Assembly: GCA_014804185.1 (NCBI GenBank)
Contig: JAAVAG010000109.1
Span: 1 to 33,663 of the forward strand
Direction: 5' to 3'
DNA length: 33,663 nucleotides
Source: Lachnospiraceae bacterium
GTDB lineage: Bacteria; Bacillota; Clostridia; Lachnospirales; Lachnospiraceae
Under the pieces are notes generated by a model. The model was given only the letters and a program-made list of their open reading frames with translations. It searched no databases and had not been told where the DNA came from. A program made the position numbers and the translations under genes. Below are positions 15,451 to 22,537 of this stretch, piece after piece. Position 1 is the stretch's first letter. Each line of letters opens with the position of its first letter.

Positions 15451-15481
15451 AAGGGCAGGCGGCAGGATGCTTCCTGCCCTT
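15451..15481 (+). terminator. Intercistronic hairpin, possible attenuator
   Basis: AAGGGCAGG (15451-15459) and CCTGCCCTT (15473-15481) form a 9-bp stem with a 13-base loop, in the 136-base gap after the first solute-binding gene. The T-tract behind it is poor, so it may stabilise the upstream message or cause partial termination. Confidence 0.5.
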
Positions 15482-15538
15482 ATTGACTGAAATTTTAGCA
15501 GTATTTAACGGAAACAGAGAACTGAGAGAGGTAGGCTT

Positions 15539-18466
15539 ATGAAATCTGGCAGAATTATGAAAATAGGAGGCTGCATTGTCCTGGCTGTCCTACTGCTTCT
15601 GGCCGCAGGGCTTATGCTGAATAGCAGTTCCAAACAGGGGGAGAATGCCGTGCCGCAGGCCGGTGTGGTTTCTTATGAGGAGAGTTATCAGCAGTATCTT
15701 TCCGGAAACGGATATGAGGGCGTGCTGTCGGAAGATGTGGTCGAGGTCAATATTACGGATTACAAGACCTCCGGCGGCATGGAGGCTTATTTGGGGGAAG
15801 AGGGAATCATTACCGAGGACAACGGTACGATTACCTGGAACTTTAAGGTGGGGAAAGCGGGATTTTATAATCTGGAACTGGGTTATATCGCGCTTCCGGG
15901 AACCACTTCCGATATTCAGAGAAAAATTTACATAGACGGTGAGATCCCGTATGACGCTCTGTCCCAGGTTGTGATCAGCAGATACTGGGCGGACGAGGAT
16001 ATAAAGATTAAGAATGACAATGAGATCCGCCCCGGAAGCTATGAGATTTATTCCGAGGTTGCATGGTTTGTTGAGGATTATGAGAGACGGAACAATGAGC
16101 CCCTGATTTTCTATCTGGAGGCGGGCAGCCACAGCATTTCCTTTGAGGTGATCAAGGAGCCGCTGGAATTTACCTCCCTGACATTCAGGGCTATGAAGGA
16201 AATTCCCGCCTATGCGGATGCCATACAGGAGCTGAAAAATACATATGCGGTCTATACCGGAGAAAATCTGGTGGGACAGGCGGAGCGCAGAGAGGGCGCA
16301 ACTACGGGAATCGTGAAGAGTTCGTCCTCCATCAATATTCAGAAGAACTATTCCGACAGTTCTCTGGAGCCGTATCATCCCTATCACATCGTGTATAACA
16401 CCATCGGTGCGGCAAACTGGTCCAAACCGGGGGATTCCATCACGTGGGTGGTGAATGTGGAAGAGGAGGGGCTGTATGAACTGACCTTTAAGGGAAGACA
16501 GAACAGAAACCGCGGCGTCACCAGCTGCCGCAGGCTTTATGTCAACGGGGAAGTGCCTTACGCGGAGATGATGTCCATCGGATTTTCTTATCAGAGCGGA
16601 ATGAACTGCTATACGGTGGCGGACGAAGAGGGAAATCCCTATCTGTTTCATCTTGTGGCAGGGGAAAACACCATCACTCTGGAGAATGTGATGGGGCCTA
16701 TGGGAGGCATTATCACACAGGTGGAGGAGAGCATGGGAGAACTGAACCGCCTGTATCTGAAAGTGATACAGCTGACCGGTCAGGCGCCCAGCAAGTTTAT
16801 CGACTATGAGATCGTAAAGAATATACCCGAGTTTACGGAACAGATGGAGGAACAGAACCGGATTCTGACCGAAATCGTGAATGAGATCGTGGAGATCACC
16901 GGAGAAAAGGGTGAGAATACCACTCTTCTGGAAAAAATGGCCACCCAGGCCCAGCGGCTGGCGGAGGATCCTGAGGGGGTAACGGAGGAACTGAATCAGT
17001 TAAAGAATAATATTTCCGCCCTGGGCACATGGCTTGTGAATGTGGCGGATATGCCCCTGGAGGTGGATTATCTGGTGGTGTCGGCGCCGGGAAGCGAACT
17101 TCCTCCCGCGCAGGATTCTTTCTGGGCAGGATTGTGGAACGGCACGGTAAGGTTTTTCTCCACCTTTGTGGTAAAGGACAGTCAGATTTCGGAGGATACC
17201 GGAAGCGGAGAGAAGTCCATCAAGGTGTGGCTGGCATCCTACGGCAAGGAGCAGGCGCAGATGATCCAGAATATGATCGATGAGGATTTCACGCCCAATC
17301 AGGATATTTCGGTGAACCTGCAGCTGATCCCTGTGGACGTGGTGCTGCGGGCGGCTCTGGCGGGAAACGGACCCGATGTGGTCATCGGACTGGGGCAGGG
17401 AACTCTGCAGGATTTTGCCATGCGGAACGCTATTGTGGATCTCTCCAAGCTGGAGGGATATGGCAAGGCCACGGAGAGATTTTATCAGAGCACACTGGAT
17501 TCCGCCTCTTTCCAGGGAGGAGTGTATGGAATTCCCGAGCAGGCCACCTTTATGATGCTCTTTACCAGGGACGATATTCTGGAGGAACTGGGCCTGAAAG
17601 CGCCGGAGACCTGGGTGGAACTGCTGGAGATGATCCCGGAACTGCAGAAGAACAATTATAATGTATATATACCCAACGTTCAGCAGACGGAGAATTCTCT
17701 GATCGGGACTTCCATCGATTACAATATGCATCTCTACCAATCCCTTGTACTGCAGAACGGCGGAGACGTTTATCTGGGCGAAAACAATGATTACGGAATT
17801 GAGAGCGGCCTGGCTTCCGATGAGGCCATGGAGGCGTTTAAGAATTACACAGACTTCTTTACCAGCTATGGTCTGGCTGTGCAGCTTGACTTTGCCAACC
17901 GGTTCAGAACCGGGGAGGTACCGGTGGGAGTGATCAATTATACGATGTTCAACGCGCTGGAGATTTTTGCGCCGGAGATCAAGGGACTGTGGAGCTTCCA
18001 TCCCATGCCGGGGGTACGGCAGGAGGACGGCAGTCTGGACAATCAGTTCGTAGTGGATACCGTGCAGTCGGTGATCATGAGCGCAAGCAGAGACGTGGAC
18101 GCGTCATGGGCTTTCCTGCAGTGGTGGACCGGTACGGAGACACAACTCTCCTTTGCCAATTCCCTGGAAGCGCTGATGGGAACCAGCGCCAGATATGCCG
18201 CGGCGGATCCCCAGGTGCTTGGCCAGCTGCCCTGGAGCAATGTGGAACTAGAGAGTCTGCTGGGACAGTTTGAGCATACCAGCGGTATTCCGGCAGTTCC
18301 GGGCAATTACATGACGACCCGTATGGTGCAGTATGCTTTTAACGATGTGGTGTCGGATCATGCGAATCCCAGAGAGACGCTGTATCTGAATGTCAAGGAC
18401 ATAAACGAGGAACTTGACAGAAAACGCAAGGAACTGCATCTGTCTACATTGGAAGGGAGTGAGTGA
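15539..18466 (+). CDS. Membrane-anchored fusion of carbohydrate-binding-like modules and an ABC solute-binding domain
   Basis: The protein has 975 residues. The N-terminus is a signal anchor (CIVLAVLLLLAAGLML) with no lipobox, so it is tethered by a membrane helix. Two similar beta-rich modules follow at about residues 45-220 and 240-410; both contain ITW(N/V)..V...G.Y.L, a YxDGEIPY or YVNGEVPY segment and a late LxAGxxxI strand, as in carbohydrate-binding (CBM6/35-like) sandwiches. A helical region spans ~420-510. Residues ~560-960 are a typical sugar solute-binding domain (NGPDVVIGLGQG, YGIPEQATFMMLFTRDDIL, AFLQWWTG). GAGAGAGG precedes the ATG. The next gene is a permease that overlaps or abuts it. 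It probably catches a polymer or oligosaccharide and hands it to the permeases. The family assignment of the sandwich modules is tentative. Confidence 0.8.
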   Translation: MKSGRIMKIGGCIVLAVLLLLAAGLMLNSSSKQGENAVPQAGVVSYEESYQQYLSGNGYEGVLSEDVVEVNITDYKTSGGMEAYLGEEGIITEDNGTITWNFKVGKAGFYNLELGYIALPGTTSDIQRKIYIDGEIPYDALSQVVISRYWADEDIKIKNDNEIRPGSYEIYSEVAWFVEDYERRNNEPLIFYLEAGSHSISFEVIKEPLEFTSLTFRAMKEIPAYADAIQELKNTYAVYTGENLVGQAERREGATTGIVKSSSSINIQKNYSDSSLEPYHPYHIVYNTIGAANWSKPGDSITWVVNVEEEGLYELTFKGRQNRNRGVTSCRRLYVNGEVPYAEMMSIGFSYQSGMNCYTVADEEGNPYLFHLVAGENTITLENVMGPMGGIITQVEESMGELNRLYLKVIQLTGQAPSKFIDYEIVKNIPEFTEQMEEQNRILTEIVNEIVEITGEKGENTTLLEKMATQAQRLAEDPEGVTEELNQLKNNISALGTWLVNVADMPLEVDYLVVSAPGSELPPAQDSFWAGLWNGTVRFFSTFVVKDSQISEDTGSGEKSIKVWLASYGKEQAQMIQNMIDEDFTPNQDISVNLQLIPVDVVLRAALAGNGPDVVIGLGQGTLQDFAMRNAIVDLSKLEGYGKATERFYQSTLDSASFQGGVYGIPEQATFMMLFTRDDILEELGLKAPETWVELLEMIPELQKNNYNVYIPNVQQTENSLIGTSIDYNMHLYQSLVLQNGGDVYLGENNDYGIESGLASDEAMEAFKNYTDFFTSYGLAVQLDFANRFRTGEVPVGVINYTMFNALEIFAPEIKGLWSFHPMPGVRQEDGSLDNQFVVDTVQSVIMSASRDVDASWAFLQWWTGTETQLSFANSLEALMGTSARYAAADPQVLGQLPWSNVELESLLGQFEHTSGIPAVPGNYMTTRMVQYAFNDVVSDHANPRETLYLNVKDINEELDRKRKELHLSTLEGSE

Positions 18467-18468
18467 AG

Positions 18469-19407
18469 ATGGCGAACAGTGGAACAAAAAAGGTCCAGGA
18501 AAACGATAAGGCCTATAAGGAATCCATAGGGGTGATCTGGAGGAAGCATAAATACAAATATATGATGATTGCGCCGTTTGCCGTCATCTTTATCATATTC
18601 ACCCTGCTGCCTGTGCTGGTGGCGATTTTCCTGAGTTTTACCACCTTTAACATGGTGGAGGCGCCGGAATTTACCGGACTTGAAAATTATGTAAAACTGA
18701 TCGTGTATGACCCGATCTTTCTGACAGCCATAAAAAATACGCTCTTTTTCGCGATTGTGACTGGGCCTGTGAGTTATATGATGTGCTTTCTGTTCGCATG
18801 GATGGTAAACGACCTGCCCAGGATTCCCAGGGCGGTGATGACGCTGGTATTCTATGCGCCGTCCATCTCCGGAAACGCTTACCTGGTGTGGAAGCTGCTG
18901 TTCTCGTCGGACTCTTACGGATGGGTGAATGCGTGGCTTCTGAAGATGGGTGTCATCCGCGAGGCCGTCACATGGCTGGTGACAAAGGAGTATGTGATGC
19001 CGATCCTGATCCTGGTTCAGCTGTGGCTGAGTCTGGGCGTCAGCTTCCTCACCTTTATCGCCGGGTTCCAGAGTCTGGATAAATCCCTGCTGGAGGCCGG
19101 AAGCGTGGAGGGCATCAAGAACCGCTGGCAGGAACTGTGGTATATTATTCTGCCCTCCATGAAACCGCAGCTGATGTTCGGCGCGGTGATGCAGATCACC
19201 AGTTCCCTGTCGGTTTCCCAGCTGTCCATCGACCTGGTGGGCTTCCCGTCCGTCAGCTACGCCGGACATACGATTCTGACGCATCTGCATGACTTCGGTA
19301 ACGTGCGTTATGAACTGGGATACGCCTGTACCATAGCGGTCATCCTGTTTTTCATCATGCTGTTCTGTAATATCCTTGTGCAGAAACTGCTGAGAAAACT
19401 GGGTTAG
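18469..19407 (+). CDS. Sugar ABC transporter permease (UgpA/MalF-like), first pair
   Basis: The protein has 312 residues and six predicted membrane helices, beginning with MMIAPFAVIFIIFTLLPVLVAIFL. The ATPase-contact EAA loop is present late in the protein as LLEAGSVEGIKNRWQELWYIILPSMKP. It forms half of the importer channel with the next permease. I chose the ATG at 18469 (GGGAG about nine bases upstream); the in-frame GTG at 18463 overlaps the preceding stop and is closer to the ribosome binding site. No nucleotide-binding subunit is encoded in the window, so the importer must borrow a shared MsmX/MsmK-type ATPase. Confidence 0.92.
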   Translation: MANSGTKKVQENDKAYKESIGVIWRKHKYKYMMIAPFAVIFIIFTLLPVLVAIFLSFTTFNMVEAPEFTGLENYVKLIVYDPIFLTAIKNTLFFAIVTGPVSYMMCFLFAWMVNDLPRIPRAVMTLVFYAPSISGNAYLVWKLLFSSDSYGWVNAWLLKMGVIREAVTWLVTKEYVMPILILVQLWLSLGVSFLTFIAGFQSLDKSLLEAGSVEGIKNRWQELWYIILPSMKPQLMFGAVMQITSSLSVSQLSIDLVGFPSVSYAGHTILTHLHDFGNVRYELGYACTIAVILFFIMLFCNILVQKLLRKLG

Positions 19408-19431
19408 CAAGCGACAGGCAGGAGGTAGAAG

Positions 19432-20319
19432 ATGAAGATAATCGCATTTATTAAAAATAAGTATTATCGCAGGAAATTCAAGCGGCGCAACCGAAGCATC
19501 GGAGGCGATGTGGTGCTGTTTGTGGTGCTGGCTTTTTTCGGTATTTTCAGCTTGTTTCCACTGCTGTATACACTGACCAGCGCTTTCAAACCGTTTTCGG
19601 AAATCTTCATGTATCCGCCAAGGCTGATCGTGGAGAATCCCACACTGGATAACTTCATGGATCTGGCCACAATCATTGAGGATTTTACCGTTCCCCTGTC
19701 CCGCTACATATTCAACACCCTGGTGATTACGGGAGTGGGAACTTTCGGAACGGTTATGCTGGGATCGCTGGCGGCCTATCCGCTTGCAAAATATGAATTT
19801 CCGGGTTCCAAGCTGATGAGCAATCTGATCGTATATGCTCTGATGTTCAGCACATCGGTGACGGCGATTCCCAACTATCTGATCATGAGCGCGCTGCACA
19901 TGGTAGATACCTACTGGGCGGTGATCCTGCCTGCGGTGGGCGGCACACTGGGCCTGTACCTGATGAAAAACTTTATGGTTCAGGTGCCGGACGATATGCT
20001 GGAGGCTGCCAAGATCGACGGCTCCTCGGAATTCGGCATCTTTTTCAAGGTAGTGATGCCGCTGTGCAAACCGGCATGGATCACACTGGTGATTCTGTCT
20101 TTCCAGCAGATGTGGGGGACAACGGGAGGTGTATTCATTTATTCGGAGGAGTTAAAGCCCCTGAGCTATGTGCTGTCCCAGCTGGTGAGCGGAGGAATCT
20201 CACGGACGGGCGTTGCTTCCGCAGTGTCTCTGCTGATGCTGATCGTACCCATCGGTGTGTTTGTATTCTCCCAGAGCAACGTGATCGAGACCATGGCAAC
20301 ATCGGGTATCAAAGGTTAG
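19432..20319 (+). CDS. Sugar ABC transporter permease (UgpE/AraQ-like), first pair
   Basis: The protein has 295 residues. The short basic N-terminus (KNKYYRRKFKRRNRS) is followed by six hydrophobic segments, starting with VVLFVVLAFFGIFSLFPLL. The EAA loop reads MLEAAKIDGSSEFGIFFKVVMPLCKPA, and the C-terminus ends like other MalG/AraQ-type subunits (NVIETMATSGIKG). AGGAGG lies upstream and the gap to the previous permease is 24 bases, so the two form a heterodimeric channel. Likely partners are one of the two solute-binding proteins encoded just upstream; the spacing favours the fused one. Confidence 0.93.
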   Translation: MKIIAFIKNKYYRRKFKRRNRSIGGDVVLFVVLAFFGIFSLFPLLYTLTSAFKPFSEIFMYPPRLIVENPTLDNFMDLATIIEDFTVPLSRYIFNTLVITGVGTFGTVMLGSLAAYPLAKYEFPGSKLMSNLIVYALMFSTSVTAIPNYLIMSALHMVDTYWAVILPAVGGTLGLYLMKNFMVQVPDDMLEAAKIDGSSEFGIFFKVVMPLCKPAWITLVILSFQQMWGTTGGVFIYSEELKPLSYVLSQLVSGGISRTGVASAVSLLMLIVPIGVFVFSQSNVIETMATSGIKG

Positions 20320-20353
20320 TGTGAAGATTGTTGAGAAAGGCATGGTTATATAT

Positions 20354-21895
20354 ATGAGGAAGAAAAACGGGGTTCAAAAAATAAAATGGCTTGCAGGGCT
20401 TCTGGCAGGCTGCCTCATGCTGACACCCGTGTGCGCGGAGGCTTCGGACGGAAGCAGTTATGTGTATGACGGATATACCTATGATTTTTACGGCAACGCC
20501 AAGGAAAGCCCGGCCATGTTCCTGCTGGAGAGAACTATCACGGCGGAGAATCTGGGGGGAATTGTACTGTCCGGCGCGGACGATGTGTGCACCAGCGAGG
20601 ACGGAAGAATCTTTATGATCGATACGGTGGAGAGCCGTATGAACGTGTTTGACAATGGCGGAGGGTATCTGTATTCCACAAAGCTGGTCCGCACGGCGGA
20701 CGGCAAGATCGCTCTGGATGAGTCCGGCAATCAGATTATGTTAAACGCTCCCGAGGGGGTCTATATCCACGAGAAAGAGCGCGAGATCTATATTGCGGAT
20801 ACGGGAAATAAGCGGATTGTCGTGCTGGATCTGGATACCTACGGGCTGCTGCGCATCATCAATGCTCCGGAGGAATTGATCGGTGTTACGGAGTTCAAGC
20901 CCTCCAAGATCACTGTAGATCTGGCGGACCGGATCTATGTGGTGGTGCAGTCCAGCTATGAGGGAATTCTGGAGCTGACCAGGGAAGGCGAGTTTGCCGG
21001 GTATTACGGCGTCAATACCCCTATGGTGAGTCTGACGGATTATTTTTGGAAATCCATCGCCAGCGATGAGCAGAAAGAGAAAATGACCAAGACTTATGCG
21101 CCCGCATTTAACAATATCACACTGGACGGGGAGGGGTTCGTCATGGCGGTGACCTATGATTCCTCCGCGTCGGATATGGTGTTTCGCCTGAATTCCAAGG
21201 GCGAGAACGTGCTTCGGGAGGAGGGCAATACCTATGTCATCGGCGACATCTGGAGTATGGGTTCCGACTCGGCGGGCAGCCAGTTTGTGGATATCGCGGT
21301 GACGGACTTCGGCACCTACGCCCTGCTGGACCGCTCTAAGGGAAGGATTTTCCTGTATAATTTCGACGGGGAACTGCTCAACGCTTTCGGCAGCCTGGGC
21401 AATCTGAAGGGCGAGTTTAAAAATCCAACAAGTATCGCCTGGCTGGACAATAAGCTGGTGGTGTCGGACACAATGCTGAAATGTATTTATATTCTGGCGC
21501 CCACGGCTTTCGGACAGTCTGTTCTGGACGGTAACAGGAGCTATTATTTCGGAAAGTGGGACGAGGCGCTGGTGTCCTTTCAGCAGGCGCTGTCGCTGAA
21601 CGCCAACTATGAGGGTGCTTACAGCGGTATCGGCAAAAATTATCTGATGAAAGATGATTATGAGACAGCCATGTATTACTTTGAAATGGGAAACAACAGG
21701 AAGTTTTATTCCAAGGCCTATAACGGCTACCGTGGAGAATGGCTGGAGGGGCATTTCCTCATTATCATGGTTCTGTTCATACTGCTGGTGGCGGCGGTAG
21801 TCGGTTCCGAGATCCGCTATCACAGGCAGAGCAAGCTTAAGGCGAAAGCGGCCATGAAGCTGCGAAACAGCCGCAGGGGGAGGGCGACAGAATGA
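20354..21895 (+). CDS. NHL-repeat/TPR membrane protein of unknown function
   Basis: The protein has 513 residues. A cleavable-looking signal peptide (WLAGLLAGCLMLTPVCAEA) is followed by NHL-type beta-propeller blades, for example GIVLSGADDVCTSEDGRIFMID, APEGVYIHEKEREIYIADTG, KRIVVLDLD and FKNPTSIAWLDNKLVVSD. Then come TPR-like helices (SYYFGKWDEALVSFQQALSLN and YETAMYYFEMGN), a single membrane helix near the C-terminus (FLIIMVLFILLVAAVV) and a basic cytoplasmic tail. The propeller should therefore lie outside the cell. I chose the ATG at 20354, which starts directly before the signal peptide, although the AAAGG site is 13 bases away; GTG at 20321 is an alternative. The stop overlaps the next ATG. 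NHL propellers bind proteins, RNA or sugars; no activity can be assigned. Confidence 0.75.
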   Translation: MRKKNGVQKIKWLAGLLAGCLMLTPVCAEASDGSSYVYDGYTYDFYGNAKESPAMFLLERTITAENLGGIVLSGADDVCTSEDGRIFMIDTVESRMNVFDNGGGYLYSTKLVRTADGKIALDESGNQIMLNAPEGVYIHEKEREIYIADTGNKRIVVLDLDTYGLLRIINAPEELIGVTEFKPSKITVDLADRIYVVVQSSYEGILELTREGEFAGYYGVNTPMVSLTDYFWKSIASDEQKEKMTKTYAPAFNNITLDGEGFVMAVTYDSSASDMVFRLNSKGENVLREEGNTYVIGDIWSMGSDSAGSQFVDIAVTDFGTYALLDRSKGRIFLYNFDGELLNAFGSLGNLKGEFKNPTSIAWLDNKLVVSDTMLKCIYILAPTAFGQSVLDGNRSYYFGKWDEALVSFQQALSLNANYEGAYSGIGKNYLMKDDYETAMYYFEMGNNRKFYSKAYNGYRGEWLEGHFLIIMVLFILLVAAVVGSEIRYHRQSKLKAKAAMKLRNSRRGRATE

Positions 21896-22521
21896 AGTCA
21901 ATAGTAAAAGAAAAACTGTATTATTTGAAGAACGCTGTCTTTCATCCCTTTGACGCTTTTTATGAGATCAGGTTCCGGGGAAAGGGCAGCACGGCGCTGG
22001 CGGCGCTGATCCTGGTGTTGTTCGGTATCCTGCAGTGTGTCAGCTATCAGTATACGGGTTTTATCATAAATACCAACGATCTGGCGGCCATGAACAGCGT
22101 CTCCATCTTTATGACGTGGGTTCTGGGGCTGATCCTGTTTATTGTCAGCAACTGGTCCGTGACTACGCTGCTGAGCGGCAAGGGAAATCTCACCGATATT
22201 CTGAAAGTGACGGCTTATTCGCTGGTACCCATGATGTGTACCCTGATTTTCCAGGTGTTTGCCAGTAACTTTATCATCATGGAGGAGGCCATGATCGTAT
22301 ATGTGGTCACCGGTATCGGGACGGTCTGGACCATCTTCATGCTGCTGGCCGGTCTGTGCGTGATCCATGAGTACGGTTTCGGCAAGACGCTGATCGCCAT
22401 TTTCCTGACCTTTGTGGCGGCGGCCATTATCATGTTCCTTGGGATACTGTTCTTTACCCTGATCGAGCAGATGGTAATTTTTGTCGTCTCGGTGGGACAG
22501 GAATTTCTGAGAAGACTGTAG
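21892..22521 (+). CDS. YIP1-family integral membrane protein
   Basis: The protein has 209 residues. After a short amphipathic N-terminus containing the HPFDAFYEIRF block, often seen at the start of bacterial YIP1 proteins, there are about five membrane helices (ALAALILVLFGILQCVSY, FMTWVLGLILFIVSNWSV, VTAYSLVPMMCTLIF, IGTVWTIFMLLAGLCVI and the last, rich in Ile/Phe). The NWSVTTLLSGKG loop and the AYSLVP segment are family marks. It overlaps the NHL gene by four bases (ATGA) and is followed 16 bases later by the DUF5696 gene, so the three are tightly coupled. The role is unknown; a membrane scaffold or assembly factor for the extracellular partners is only a guess. Confidence 0.8.
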   Translation: MKSIVKEKLYYLKNAVFHPFDAFYEIRFRGKGSTALAALILVLFGILQCVSYQYTGFIINTNDLAAMNSVSIFMTWVLGLILFIVSNWSVTTLLSGKGNLTDILKVTAYSLVPMMCTLIFQVFASNFIIMEEAMIVYVVTGIGTVWTIFMLLAGLCVIHEYGFGKTLIAIFLTFVAAAIIMFLGILFFTLIEQMVIFVVSVGQEFLRRL

Positions 22522-22537
22522 AAAGGAGAGTGAGAAA

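Noticed and set aside
18358..19899. 513-codon minus-strand frame across two permease genes
   Set aside because: It spans the real gene boundaries of two permeases and is rich in His/Gln/Arg, as expected from antisense of membrane-protein codons.
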